Below, piece after piece: positions 1-11,779 of a DNA stretch of 64,000 bases. Source of the stretch: Ceratotherium simum simum (Eukaryota > Chordata > Mammalia > Perissodactyla > Rhinocerotidae); the NCBI RefSeq assembly GCF_000283155.1, contig NW_004454163.1, positions 5,830,492 to 5,894,491 on the forward strand, read 5' to 3'. The position numbers and the translations under genes are program-made. Below the pieces are notes generated by a model that had not been told where the DNA came from, ran no database searches, and saw nothing but the letters and a program-made list of their open reading frames with translations. Position 1 is the first letter of the stretch. Every line of letters begins with the position of its first letter.

Positions 1-690
1 CTCTAATACAGTTATAGACAGATGGTGGCTGGGTTGGAGTCTCTGAAGGCTTGAATGGGTTGGATGTCCAAGATGAAGTGTTCACTCACATGCCTGGCTC
101 TTCGGCTGGGATGACTGGAACAGCTAGAGGATGGCCAGATGCTATTCTTTCCACACAGCCTCTCCATGTAGCTAGTTTGTCTTCATCACAGCTTGGCAGT
201 CTCTGGTCAGCTGAAATTCTTCCACAGAGGTTGGCTTCTTTTAAAGCAAGCATTCTAAAAATCTTAGGTGAAAACTAAAAAGAGCCTATGACATAGAGTT
301 GAAAGTCCTGTAACATCACTTCTTCCACATTATGTTGGTCAGAAGAGAGTCACAAGGCCAGTCCAGATTCAAGACAAGTGGATTATATAAAAATGTGACT
401 ACCAGGAGGTGTGGTTCATTGAGGGATGGGGGCATCTTTAGGGACTAGCAACCACAAGAGAACAAACACCAGGTACAGCTGAAGTCTGGAAGATTTTAAA
501 GCAGAGAAATTAAATGAAATATTAAACCATTCCTCTCTTTCCTCATTGAACCCTCAGACTGTCTCAGACCATCTAAGATTGAAGTGCACTGATTGGCAAG
601 CCTGGAATACACACATAATGTATTAATTCAGCTTTTTATTCCCCACTCCTAAATATGAGCTAACCGTTAAGGAGCAAGAAACAAGAAAAT
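1..690. other. No gene seen; probable ancient interspersed repeat
   Basis: No supported coding region. The stretch around 90-430 (a 'gactggaacagctagagg' block, then 'agtcacaaggccagtccag') resembles a mammalian interspersed repeat I recall but cannot name. The open frame at 51-278 has no domain and lies inside this repeat-like sequence, so it is not called as a gene. Confidence 0.35.
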
Positions 691-1162
691 ACAGCAAAAC
701 AAAGAAAGAAATTAAAAGGAAGTGAATAAACAAACAATGGTAGGTAAAGAAAACATCAAATCATATCTTTAATGTAATCAGAGAGAAGAGACAATATAGT
801 ACAATCTTGAAACAAAAGCAGCGTGCTATAAAAAGTAATATTCAGAGAATGAAAAAGAGCTCTTGGAAATTATAAACACAGAAGTAGACAGTGTGTGGGT
901 GGGTGGGGTATTGTGAGTTTGTATATGATAGAAAAATGTGAAAAATTAAATAAAAATATTGGAAGATACAGACTTTGAAATAAAGACATGGAAAATAGGG
1001 GGAAAGTTAATATAATTAGAGGCTCATCTCACAAGTTCCATGACCCAAATAACAGATGTTCCAGAGAGAATTGGACAAAAGTACAGGTATGAACATTTTC
1101 AAAGAAACAAGTCAAGAAAATTTTCCAGAACTAAAATAGTTGAATTTTCAGTTCAAAAGAGC

Positions 1163-1606
1163 TGTTATGGGTTGAACTGTGTTCCCCAAAAAGATGTTGA
1201 AGTCCTAACCCCAAGTACCTGAGAATGTGACTTTATTTGGAAATAGGGCCTTTTCAGATGTAATCAAGTTAAGATGATGTCATTAGGATGGGCCTTAATG
1301 TATGACCAGTGTCCTTACAAAAGGGGAAATTTGGACACAGATGTAGATGCACACAGGGAGAAGGCCTTTGCAGGTGAAGGCAGAAATTTGGATGAATCAT
1401 CTGCAAGCCAAGGAATGCCAAAGATTACCAGTAAACCTCCAGAAGCTAGAAGCGAGACGTGGAACAGATTCTCCCTCACAGCCCTCAGAAGGAACCAACC
1501 TTACTGACCTCTTGATCTTAGACTTCTAGCCTCCAAAACTGTGAAACAACAAATTTCTGTTGTTTAAGCCCCTTACTTTGTAATAAAAGACCTAGGAAAC
1601 TAATAT
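1163..1606 (+). mobile_element. MaLR-like solitary LTR inserted in the HAL1/L1M relic
   Basis: The LTR starts TGTTATGGGTTGA. It carries the block 'ttgaagtcctaacccc' and the 'gtccttacaaaaggggaaatttgg' segment, and it ends in 'ggaaactaata'. The layout matches MaLR (mammalian apparent LTR retrotransposon) LTRs. A second copy of the same family is at 34791-35269. No clear 5-bp target duplication is visible here, so the exact ends are uncertain. The frames at 1274-1507 and 1347-1529 lie inside the LTR and are not genes. Confidence 0.65.
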
Positions 1607-2132
1607 TGGGGTCCACTGAGGATCCAATAATATAGATGAAAATAGATCCACAGCAAGGCACGTGATTGGAATTGCAAGAATTTGAGTGATAATAGAGAGA
1701 AGACTCTAAAAGCTTCTGGGAGAGGGATGTAGGAGACTAAACTACCAACTAAGTGTTAGGGTAGGATAAAGACGTGAGATTTCAAACATTTCATTCCTCA
1801 AGCATCAATAGGATGACAGGAGCCCCTGAAATGATGAAAAAAAGAAAAGGAAGATACGGAATTCAGGAAACAGAACCCAGCATAAGAGACAAGTGGAGAG
1901 TGTTCCCAAGATGGTTGTGAGGATTCTTTGGGATGAAGGCTGTGTAGTGGGCTTAGAGAGCAACCAGTTCAGTTTAGAGCATGTCAGATGACTCTAAGCA
2001 AGGAAAGCAGGAAAGAGAGAGAATATCTGATTTGTTTGAGGACTTTTATTCTTATGAAAAGAGTAGTGGATGAATGAATAATCATTCATGGAAAAACAAA
2101 ACCCCAAGGAAATAACAAAAGTTGTGCAAGGA

Positions 2133-2319
2133 GGGGCCGGCCCCATGGTCTAACAGTTAAGTTTAGCACACTCCACTTCAGCAGCCAGGGTTCGGCTCCC
2201 AGATGAGGACCTACACCACTCATCAGCGGCCATGCTGTGGCAGCGACCCACATACAAAATAGAACAAGATTAGCACAAATGTTGGCTCAGGGCAAATCTT
2301 CCTCAGCAAAAAAAAAAAA
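2133..2319 (+). mobile_element. ERE SINE (tRNA-derived)
   Basis: It starts GGGGCCGGCCCCATGG. A diverged A box ('taacagttaag') and a diverged B box ('gggttcggctccc') follow, then 'gccatgctgtggcagcgacccacat', 'cttcctcagc' and an A-tract. It is flanked by an imperfect 8-bp duplication (TGCAAGGA / TCCAAGGA). EREs are non-autonomous Pol III SINEs thought to be moved by L1 machinery. It is more diverged than the copies at 46.6 or 58.6 kb, so probably older. Confidence 0.9.
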
Positions 2320-2787
2320 GTCCAAGGAAGAAAATGAAATCACACTAAACTACAGTTGTAAATAGGATTTTCACAGCCATATCGACATAAACACTGAATA
2401 TTGATTTAAATACAAATTATTCTAGTTAGGGAGGATAAGGGAGAATTTGGAATATGTGGGGTGGGAGGTAGAGATAAAAGAGTACTAAATACTCTTATAG
2501 TGAAAAATTAGTAGATAAAGCCTTAAAATTTTAAGAATAGAAGTATAAACATAATTTTTATGGGTATGAAATATTACCCCCAAAAAGTGGGAAATGACTG
2601 CCTTTGGGAAGCCAGAAGCAGGGAAGGGGTGGGATACTAGTGCGTTTTTATCACGAGTCTTATAAAACTACTCTACTACTTAAATATTATGCATATATAA
2701 CTTTAAGGAACTAAAAATGGTTCAGAGAGAACCTCTTCTGAAAAATTCTATATTTGAAGGTTAAAGGTAAACCTATGGTCATTTACT

Positions 2788-2945
2788 CTAGACCAGTGTG
2801 TCCAGGAATCGCCTGGTATCTCGTTTAAAATGGAGGGCTGCAGCAGGATTTGATATCGTGCATTTACCACAAGCTCTCAGGCCATGCCAATTCTGCCGGT
2901 CCATGGACCACATTTTGAGTAGCAAAACTCTAGGACAGTATTTTC
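2788..2945. mobile_element. MER5A/MER5B-like hAT MITE
   Basis: The segment has the hallmarks of a MER5 element. It opens 'cagtgtgtccaggaatcgcctgg'-like and closes with 'ccggtccatggaccacattttgag', matching the recalled MER5 layout of 'aatcacctgg' early and 'ggtccagggaccacac' late. These are short non-autonomous hAT-Charlie elements without coding capacity. A second example is at 36770-36908. Confidence 0.65.
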
Positions 2946-2959
2946 AACTAGAGCTACAT

Positions 2960-3745
2960 ATTTTAGTCACAGGAAGAGCTTTTTAAACAGCACAGACAGT
3001 TAAGAACTATTAAATTTTTTCTATCATCCCCGTATTGCTAGAGTTCAAACGTCACAGCATGACACACAAGGCTCTTTGGTGCATACTCCTCGCCCTGCTC
3101 TGCTGCCACAACCCCGTTTCTACCAAAAACTCCAACTACTGACATCAGCCAAGCAGCCCAGAGTGCTTGCTGTATAAATGAGCCAAAGACGGCCTCGTGT
3201 GTTGGCCCCTGGGTGGGTTACTTCTTCACAGCAGGCTGAGATCTGTTAGCTCGAAAGCCAGCCGGTGCCAAATTCAAATGTTTATACATCCATTTATTTT
3301 TAAAGTAGCCCAAACAAGCAGATTTTTAGCCATTTAGAGGCTGCCTGCTTTGCATACCCCCACAGACCTCACCCTACATCTGCTGGCAAAAAATAAGTTA
3401 GGCCCCAGGCCATACAGACCTCAAGCTGTGGCTGCCCATTGGAGCTCTTTGACAGAGGGAGATTTGCTGCACCGCAGAGCTATAACACCTAAGCACAGAG
3501 TCAGTCCCCTCTCCAACTCGCTGGTCTCCTTCTCCTGCACCCCCCATCCCCCCTGAGTTCTCTTGCCCTCCTCCCCTTCTGAGTAGCAATCCTAGTGGCC
3601 AAAGCCTTTGGATAGACTCCTGCAGTGAGGGACTTCTGCACCGTAACCTGTCAAAGCGTTACCCATAAAGCTTGTATGCACTACTGCCACCACATGGTCA
3701 TATCTTGTTAGCCACAAAATCTCTCACCCCACCCTACAAAGGCTT
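2960..3745. other. Unassigned, moderately GC-rich sequence without recognised repeat
   Basis: I recognise no repeat and no gene. Local GC is higher than in the surroundings, with pyrimidine-rich runs near 3515-3580. The two opposed short frames at 3350-3556 and 3398-3589 overlap in antisense and have low-complexity composition, so neither is credible as coding. The sequence could be conserved noncoding DNA. That cannot be judged without alignment. Confidence 0.3.
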
Positions 3746-3860
3746 TAAGTACCCTACAATCCACTCTGCTTTAATTGGCTAATTCTTCTTCATCCTTTAA
3801 GTCTCATTTTAGGTGTCAAGTCCTCCAGGAAGGCTTCTTTGGCCTACAATATAGAGAATT
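3745..3860 (+). mobile_element. L2 LINE fragment
   Basis: 'cctttaagtctcattttaggtg' followed by 'tcctccaggaaggcttctttgg' matches the L2 region that reads 'tcaggtctcagctcaaatgtcacctcctccaggaagcc' in the family consensus as I recall it. It is short and diverged. Confidence 0.5.
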
Positions 3861-4004
3861 AATTAGTGTCCTGCCTTGCAATACCTTTATGTGGAACATG
3901 ATCACAAATCAGAAATTCCAAGAGTTATTTTTACCTTTGGTGATCTCTAAGGTATCATGGGGAAAACCTCCCTTTCCCTATAGAAAAATGGGGTCTGGGT
4001 TTTC

Positions 4005-4190
4005 ATTCAGTCAACCAATGCTTATTGAGCAACAGCTATGCACCAAGGATAGTCTCTGAATTAGATTTTCAATGGTAAAAAAGAAAATCACACTTTCTGT
4101 TCTTGTGGAGTTTAAAGTCTACTGAAGGAGACAGGCATCAATTAGTCAGATGAATAAGTATAAGTGCAATTGGGATAAATACTCTGGAGG
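4005..4190 (-). mobile_element. L2 LINE 3' end, antisense
   Basis: The reverse complement of the L2 3' terminus is visible: 'cattcagtcaaccaatgctt', 'attgagcaacagctatgc', then 'ttcttgtggagtttaaagtct' and 'gacaggcatcaattagtcag'. This is the usual 'attcaacaaatatttattgagcacctactatgtgcc' layout, diverged. The sequence from 4190 to 4545 carries no recognised feature. Confidence 0.65.
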
Positions 4191-4544
4191 ATGGTACTTA
4201 GAAGAGATTATAGACCACAAGTTAAGCCAGCAGTACAGAGCACAACACAGAAAAAAATTTTAACGTCATCCTCTCTTGAAATTAGGACCCCTCAGTCTGC
4301 TCCTCTCTTTGTAGACTATGCCTTTGGGTCCAAGCTAAAATCATTATGCCTGTGCTTTACAGTGAAGAACTCTGAGCCTTTGAACTTGTTTACTTATAAA
4401 TTGCGGTGAACCCAGATGGCCTTTCAAAGAGAACTCTTGGCACTGCTGCAGGTGCTCTCTTAGCCAAACCCAGCGTGGAGATGGAGTTGCCATATATCAG
4501 GCACATATCCTGATGAAATTGTAAATTTTCCTTCCTTCATTTCA

Positions 4545-5925
4545 AAAATTTTTCTGATTCTAAATGTTATCCATCATAGAATATTTTGAAAATGCAATTA
4601 AGTTTAAAGAAGAAAACAACAATCACCTATAAACACCACTGATAGATGAGCATGGTTGACACTCTGCTGTATTTCCTCTCCTTGTTTGTTTCTATGCCTC
4701 TGTAATAGGAGAGGTGTATTAGCTGCTGTGCCAGCCCAAAGTCTATTCCAGCCATCACCTCCTTCCTTGCTGGACAGCTAAATCTCCTACAGGTTTCCAG
4801 AACCATCAGTTAGGGGACTGCTTGCAGGTATGGATTGGATGAGGACAGATGCTTTGAGGCACGAAGCCGGTAGTTGGTGAAACTCCTGAATTAGCTGAGA
4901 AGACTGCTTGGCATGGAGTCGGTGTCTACACTTTCCTGGTAGTTGTGAATGAAGGCTCTATTTTCCTTCCCAAGGACTGAGGTCTTTCAGTTCCTTCCTC
5001 CCATCTGCTTGTTCTCTCAGGCTGCTTCTCCCCCTTCACAGCTCTAACTCTTTCAGGGAGTAGAAAAACCTGCTTCTCAAGCAAGCCTGTGAATATTTTT
5101 TTATGAAGCACATCAGTAGCTTGAAACTTCCGTCTTCGAGATTTACAGTCTTTAGAGCAATTTCTGATTTGGGTGATCCATGCCAATCATGTGAAATGGG
5201 CTTGGAAAAAGGCCATTGGAGTAAGAATGAGAGAATTTTACGATCTAAGGAGAAGAGGAAGACTCAAGAGAATTACAACCTAATATAGATCAATAATCCT
5301 GACACACATGTATCTACATTTTATTTTACATCATCAAAAGCATTCATAGCCAATTTTGTGTCGGATTTTTTTTCATTGAATACTACATTGTAAACATTTT
5401 ACCCTAGTCAAAAATATTCTTTGAGGAATGCATTTCAACATTTGCAGACTATCCCATCCTCTGGTCTACTAGCTGCTTAACTGGTTGCCAGTCAATAATT
5501 TCACACAGTGGTAAAAGGCCTAGGCTGGGAGCCCAGGTCTCCTACCCACCACCTCTGTGACCTTGGAAAAGCTACTTAACCCCTCGGTGCTTTCTCTATG
5601 TAATTATTTCTCTGTAAATAGGAATAATATTATCACCTATCTCATAAAATTATTAGGAAATTTAAAAGTTAATATACCTAAATAGCTCAAAAGAGTGAAT
5701 AGTCAATACATAGTTTTTCATTTCCGTAAACAACTATGAATATATATATGTATATAAATTTTTGTCTTTCTTTTTTTACCTTTTTAGATAGAATTGTAGA
5801 AGTTGTATCAACAGACCAATGGCTATGAATGCTTAAAGGCTCTAGATATATTTTCCCAAATCATTTATGGAAAGATTGTATAATTTTACACCCACACAGC
5901 AGTTAAATTTTCTCCCTTCAATAAA
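4545..5925 (-). mobile_element. Antisense L1M 3'-region relic, interrupted
   Basis: Three blocks in order resemble the reverse complement of an L1M 3' portion. They are about 4545-4700 ('aacaccactgatagatgagcatggttgac'-like), 5285-5480 ('tacattgtaaacattttacc'), and 5765-5925 ('aaggctctagatatatttt' to 'acacccacacagcag'). The interval 4700-5285 is unidentified sequence, and a MIR sits at 5495-5690. Joining the blocks into one element is inferred from order and orientation. Confidence 0.45.
5495..5690 (+). mobile_element. MIR SINE
   Basis: MIR landmarks appear in order: 'ggtaaaaggcctaggctggg', then the core 'tgtgaccttggaaaagctac' and 'ttaacccctcggtgct', then 'ataggaataatattatcacc'. MIR is an ancient tRNA/LINE2-like SINE that is no longer mobile. 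This copy interrupts the antisense L1M relic. Confidence 0.8.
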
Positions 5926-5929
5926 TTCT

Positions 5930-6470
5930 CCATCAGCAAGGAGAGCAATCTTTTTAAAAACAGACTGGAACAAGTCCATCCCTGAATCTTTAGCCTGCCT
6001 TTGGGGGCCCTGCATACACTGCCCCAAGCCCCTCTCCCACTCCTCTGACGCTACTTCCCAGCCACACAGGCTTCCTTTCCATTCCTAAACAAGCCAACTT
6101 TCTTCCAACCTCTGGACTGCTGGTCTTTAAGCTTCCTATTCCCTCTGCCTGGAATGTCTTCCCTCCTCCACGCCACCTCCGTCTTCCTAACATTATCTAG
6201 TTGACTCTTAGTACTACACACACACACTCAAGCACCACAACATGTTATTCTCCCTTTTATGTACTCTCATGGCACTGACTTTTACCCCATAGCACTCATG
6301 CAAATTTAATTAATTGATTAATTATGTAATGATTTCTTTAATGTTCTCTTATCTAAGCACCATGAGAACAGGAATTGTGACTGGCTTCTTGGTGATCATT
6401 GCATTCCTGTTGTCTTTTACAGGTGCAAAGTAAATACTAAATAAATACTTGAGCAAATAAAAGAAGAAAG
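5930..6470 (+). mobile_element. L2 LINE 3' portion
   Basis: The segment has 'ccctctgcctggaatgtctt', 'cctcctccacgccacctccg', 'caccatgagaacaggaattg' and 'aaatactaaataaatacttg'. This order is typical of the L2 3' untranslated region and tail. The three overlapping frames at 5842-6193 are shadows inside the repeat. Confidence 0.7.
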
Positions 6471-6929
6471 GAAAGAGGACACACATGACTGGGTCTTGTT
6501 TATCCTCCAGTAATATTTGTCTCTAAAATTTCATTCACTTATTAAAGTGTATTTTATACCTTTCTCCTCGATCTAAATATCCCATCAGAAGCACAGGCTT
6601 TACCCATTTGACTTCAAGCTGTATCTTCTTGATGATCCAGGCTAAAAGACAAAGGCTTTCTCTCTGGAAAGGCAGAGCTGAGAGGCTCTAGGCTGAGACC
6701 CAGAGGTAGGGTTAGGGTGATGCACTGCACCATGATGAAACAGTGAGATTAACCGAGCCCCCTGCCCCACCCCCTGCTTCCTTACCCCATTCAGCTCCCT
6801 GATCACTGGTAGTGGGCTTTTAGCCCCCAGGCAGAGGTTGGAAGATTCCTCTCTGGGTAAATTGGCCAGCCCAGAATCCTGACCTTGGAAGAAAGCATTG
6901 AATGTGAGCGACTACAAAACAAACAAACA

Positions 6930-7640
6930 AAAAAAGCAACTTGAATGAAACAGGAACAATACAGGCAGCAGAAAAATCTTCTATCATGTCATAAATTTAA
7001 TGTTGTAAAAGAGATAAGAGAACAAGAAAGTAACGCAGTCTTTTGAAGCGTTATTTGAAAAGCAAGAAAGAACTATTGGAAATTAAACATAGAATAGCAG
7101 AAATTAAAAATTCAGTTGAAGGTTTGGAAGGTAAATTTGAGAAAATCAATCTGAAAACAGGAAAAAAGCAGAGAATAGAAAACAGGAAACGATAAGAAAA
7201 TAGAGGATCGACCTAGGATGAGCAGCATTTGAATGATAAATGTTCTGAAAAAAATATAGAATAAAAATTGTTTAAAAAGAGAATACAGACAAGTGGAAAT
7301 TATCCAAAAAATTAATAATAATACATATAAGGCTAAACTAAAACATTTTCCAGAAATTCAAGATCTCAGGGATGAGCTCTCCTAAATGAGGGAATAAGCC
7401 AAGGATAAAGGAGATGTGAGACCCTGGGAATAGAGAACTTAAGATAGGAGAGAGAAGGGAGTTCCAGGGGAAAAGGTGAAGGGCATCCCACAACAGCTGG
7501 GCAGCCAGCTCAGAAACAGCCAGATCAGACCAGAATAGGGAGAGATGCCAATGTGTGACCTCATGTGCTTGGGACTGTTGAAAGGAATTTTATACTTCTT
7601 TCAGAGAGTTTTAAGATAAATAAATGACAGTGTGTTTCAT
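6930..7640 (+). mobile_element. HAL1/L1M-type relic
   Basis: A sense A-rich block with 'gaaagaactattggaaatta', 'aaaattcagttgaaggtttg' and 'ttccagaaattcaagatctc' resembles the coiled-coil half of old L1M/HAL1 ORF1, with later 3'-flank-like sequence to about 7640. All frames are broken. GC-richer sequence before it (6620-6900) may be its 5' part but is not recognisable. Confidence 0.45.
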
Positions 7641-9175
7641 CAAATCTAAGCTATTGTAGATTCTAAAATGCACCATCATCTTACATACTGTGAAGAAAAA
7701 AATGGTTTACTAGTTAACTATGACTAATGTATTATTCATATTTATTAATATTTAGACTTATGTAGACATGGATTTATATCACACTGACTATATATAAAGA
7801 GGAAATACAAACAAAATTGATCAAGGTATTTCTAAACTTTCATTTTTAGAATTCTGATGTGAGATATGTTAATATGTAAAACAAAAAAAGAGCATGTCTT
7901 AGAATCCATAAACTATACTAGGAGCAAAATAATAAAGCAAATGCAATAACAATGAAAAAGAATATTTTCAAGATAGGAAATGTAATGATAGAACATCATG
8001 TGGTTCAGCTGGAGTAATATTTATACAGTGATTGTCATTTAGAATGACATTGAAACATGAGAAATATGTAAAATAAAATTGGATATTATTTAAATATCTG
8101 TAGATGTTGTGACCTTACCAAACTTGAAGAATACTAAAAGAATTTAGAGTATTATCAACCAGGAAATCCAATCAAGTGATGAAACAAACTGATTGTGGAA
8201 GGATGGGGATGGAGGGATTCAGAGACTCCAATTAAATTTAAAAATTAAGTAAAATTAAGCCTGGAATCTCAGGCACATGGACCAGAAGATCAACCAATTT
8301 TTAAGAGCTTAACTTAAAAAAATAATAATTTTAGTCTTTGGCCTAGGCTAGTGCAGTCCACTGAAATGGGAATTCCAATTTGCTTAGGAAGAGGTCATTG
8401 TTTCCTTAGTGTAACAGTCTTTGTAACTCTGGGAAGTTTAGGATAAAGTATAAAATAATATATTAAATTTAGCCCATAGCAAATACATTAATACATTTGT
8501 TTTAATTTGGTATTTAAGAATTTGGCATTCCAACAGATTAGTTAATCCAACAGATGAGTCCTAATATTCTGGAGTACTTGATTTTGTCTTGAGGGTTTTA
8601 GTTGGAAAATATAAAATAATTTTAGAAAATATATCAGCCATTTTGGAATGCTTAAGATAACTGGAGAATCCCCATAATTATAAGTTTACTTTGTTAGATT
8701 TATTAGGATTGTTTAAGTTCTTGGTTTGGTTTATAAGTCAGCAAAATGAAATACTTAAAAATATTTAAAAAGAAATAAAATTTAAAGCTGTTTACAGGAT
8801 TTTAATGAACTAAGTTTGTAAATGGGACCAAACATTAACAAAAGGCCCCCTTATAAATGACTATTAATACTAATAGATTATGAATAGAATAATAAAATTT
8901 GTAAGTCGAACTTAAAAGCTAAAAGTAAAACATTTTAAAAATTATAACATTAAAAATTGAATCATTGTTTGAAATCCCAAATAAACACAAATATTAAGTG
9001 TACACAGACTGCTATCTTGAACACACACAAAAAAATGCCCACTCACAGTCCTGATAATGTAAACACTGCAATATTGACTTAACCCCAAATTACAGAATAA
9101 CTGTATTTAGAAAATGGGAAAAAACAAAGTTGTGTGTAGGTGGGGGGTGCAGTGGTAAGAGGGTAATTGTTCCTC
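7640..9175. other. AT-rich sequence, nothing recognised
   Basis: Very AT-rich sequence with many short A- and T-runs, no open frame of note and no repeat family that I can name. It lies between an L1M/HAL1 ORF1-like block and an L1M 3'-end-like block on the same strand. It may be the decayed middle of that element, but this is inference only. Confidence 0.3.
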
Positions 9176-9179
9176 TTTC

Positions 9180-9425
9180 AAAGAAGGAGTCAATAAAACA
9201 TGTCTGAGGTTGAAAAATACAGAAATAACAACAGGAGTGTATTATTTACAAATATGGAGGAAAACAGAAGGAACAGTTCAAAGAGATGAAAGGGGTTGCC
9301 TCTAGAAAGCCTGAATTAGGGGTGGGGAGGAGCGAGGCAGGCAAACCGCTGTTTTTCATAAGCTTGTTTAAAAAAAAATAACAACTCTGAATACGTATTA
9401 CTGTGATGAAAATAAAAATTAAATT
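9180..9425 (+). mobile_element. L1M/HAL1 3'-end relic
   Basis: 'acagttcaaagagatgaaaggggttgcctc' style sequence, then 'ctgtttttcataagcttgtt' and a terminal 'tattactgtgatgaaaataaaaatt', matches the 3' untranslated end common to old L1M/HAL1 copies ('tattactttgataaaaataaaaat'). Sequence from 9430 to 10150 shows nothing further that I can name. Confidence 0.45.
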
Positions 9426-10149
9426 TTACAAAAAAACACTGAGAAAGTCACTCCATTTTGAATTATATATACATTGGAATTTTAGTCTATCCTGGTCATT
9501 TGCTAAAACCCAAAATTCCAATTTTCTTGAGGTCTTCATTCCCTTTTCCTATTCCCTCATCCAGCATTACTTCTCCCCTCGCCCCTTCTGGGTAACTCTA
9601 ACCATACTCCCAAAGCTCTTGCCAGCATTTATCACCAAGGGGCCCAAAACAGGGAAGGACTTCGCTAGTAAAGAAGTAAACATTTGATGTATCGGGGGGC
9701 AGATATTTCCATCCACAGGGCTTCAGGCCTCGCTGTACAGCCATTCGTACACTGGATCCTTAACATAATCACAACTACACTCTCCTAGCTAAAGCCAGAT
9801 TTTGACAAATTAATAGAAAAGTTGATTTCACGTTTGTGCTCAAATCAATACACCCTCGGAGATCAACATGCTCATACCTTCTTCTTGGGCTACTTAACTC
9901 CTTTCTCAGAACTTATTCACCTGTTAATTCAAATTAAAGTTTTTGATTTAAAAAAATCAGTACTATTCACATCCCGATATGGACTTTCTTTTCACAATAT
10001 AGTTACTAAAATATTTGTTACAAAGTTATTCTTTTTTCTTCCCATCCTTTAAAAACTTTTTATACACAGGTAAACCAAAGAGATTTAAATCATTGCAGTT
10101 TACTATTTTAAAGTCACTGTTAACATAATGAGCAGAATCATGTCTGTAT

Positions 10150-10475
10150 TCTCATTCCTTTGCCTAGACTTCTTTTCTGTCCCCTACCTACCTGGCAAAC
10201 CAGTCCTTCATTTTCAAGACTCAACATAAGTGTAACCTGCAATTCTTTCTTCATCCCACCTGGTAGAATTGGCCACCACTCCCCATGTGTTCTCTCTGCC
10301 TCCCCTCTCTCACCCCAATTCAGATTTTCATCCTAGAACCTGAATGTGTGGTGAGCTTTATCAGACTCTGGGCTCCTTGAAGGTCGAGACCACATCTTGT
10401 CCATCTCCATACCCCCAGCATAAAGCTGGTACACAGCAGGCACTCAATAAATATTTGATGAATAAGTGAATGACA
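10150..10475 (+). mobile_element. L2 LINE 3' end
   Basis: It shows 'gggctccttgaaggtcgagac', 'catctccatacccccagcat', and 'caggcactcaataaatattt' followed by 'gatgaataagtgaatgac'. This is the standard L2 terminus with its short tandem TGAA-type tail. Confidence 0.85.
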
Positions 10476-10489
10476 GGAAGTGTAATAAA

Positions 10490-10690
10490 TTAGGAGGCAG
10501 AAGACCAAGGATCTAATACTAATTTTGCAGTATATTAGCCAGGGAACTCATTAAGCTTCAGATTCTACTTTTATAAAGTGGGACTAATAATACCAGTCAT
10601 TTTATAGTCACAGAGTGGTTGTGTTAAAATGAAAGAATAAATATAAAAACACCTTGAAAATTGTAAATGATTACACAAAGTATTGTTGAC
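10490..10690 (+). mobile_element. MIR SINE
   Basis: A diverged MIR: 'attagccagggaactcatta', 'tataaagtgggactaataat' and the 3' 'gtgttaaaatgaaagaataa' block are in consensus order. It directly abuts the preceding L2 end. Confidence 0.65.
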
Positions 10691-10692
10691 TT

Positions 10693-11270
10693 ACTTCAGT
10701 CATTCATGAAACAAGTACATATTGAACACCTATTTGTGCTAGGCATTGTTCTAGGCACTGGGATAGAGCAGTGAATAAGGCATAAAGTATCACCACCCTG
10801 AGGAATTTAATTTTGGAGTAGTGAAGGAAAAGAGAGTCAGACAATAATCAAATCTGTAAAATACACAGTCTGTTAAATAGTGATAACTACTATAAAGAAA
10901 AATAAAGTAGAAAGGGGGAATAGAAAGTATGGGAGTGCAATTATACACAAAGTTGGGAAAGAAGTCCCCAAAAGAAAAGTGACATTTGAGCAAAGACTAG
11001 AAGGAAGACCGTCCAGGCAGAAGAAATAGCAAATGATTCAGTAGAAAAGGGAAAAATTGAAGTTGCAGGAGAGAAAGGAGAATTGCTGGAGGACTGAGCT
11101 TGAAGGATCTCGTGAGAAACGGATCTGGTAGAGGAGTAAAGATGGTCCACCTGTGGTAGCAGGAGGGAAGGCAGAGTGTACAAGCACAAACAAACGTAGC
11201 TGGACAGAGGTGGTAGTGTGACCGTGTGGGAGTTTTCTTTTAAGTAAAATCAGAACCAGGATATCAGTCA
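10693..11270 (-). mobile_element. L2 LINE, antisense
   Basis: The reverse-complement L2 terminus is clear: 'cattcatgaaacaagtacat', 'attgaacacctatttgtgct', 'aggcattgttctaggcactg', 'agtgaataaggcataaagta'. It continues into 'gtgacatttgagcaaagact', matching the upstream L2 3' untranslated order. The three antisense frames at 10790-11295 lie inside it and have no L2 protein similarity that I can see. Confidence 0.8.
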
Positions 11271-11779
11271 AAAACAAGGAAAAGGGAAGCAGCATTAGAT
11301 GTTCAAATAGAGAGGCGAAATCGGCTTTCAGAAGAATATGAGTGAATGGGGAAGGGACTATGGTATAAACGCCAGAAAATATTAAAGAGGCACTTAGAGT
11401 CAGGGGTCATAGATTTAAGGTTTTACCAGCTGTCATGGTTGTGTTTTCCTTCAGCATCGGTCAACTTTGCAGGGGAAGGCACAGTGGAGGCCAAGTATTG
11501 GCTTTAACTGGACTTTGATTTAGCTAAGGGTGTAGGATACAGAGAGAGGCAAGGAGTTTGAGAGTATGTACAAAGAACAGTGAACAGTAGTAAGATCAAC
11601 ATCATTCTTCCTCTCCTATCTATATAAATAATATGTTTTTCTAAATGTAATAAATATAGAATTTCATAAATAAATATTTTCAAATCGTTTTTTCAGCCAA
11701 ATTAATTAGTCCTATAATTTGAGAGATAAAATTGCTTATAATAAAAAAAATGAAGTGAAGGACAAATAAACAGAAACTA

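Larger units (their letters stand above)
690..2725 (+). mobile_element. HAL1/old L1M-type LINE relic, interrupted twice
   Basis: A-rich sense-strand sequence typical of the ORF1 region of old L1M/HAL1 elements runs through 690-1160, with a 'gagaatgaaaaagagctc' motif. It resumes at about 1606-1960 ('aatagatccacagcaaggca', 'ctctaaaagcttctgggaga') after a MaLR-like LTR. A 3'-end-like segment lies at 2390-2725, beyond an ERE at 2133-2319. HAL1 elements are L1 relatives carrying ORF1 only. No usable frame survives. The family call and the joining of the three pieces are inferred from order, strand and recalled consensus. Confidence 0.5.

Noticed and set aside
6708..6719. 'tagggttaggg', resembling a telomere repeat
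   Set aside because: Only about two units, with no array and no flanking subtelomeric features. Expected by chance in 64 kb.
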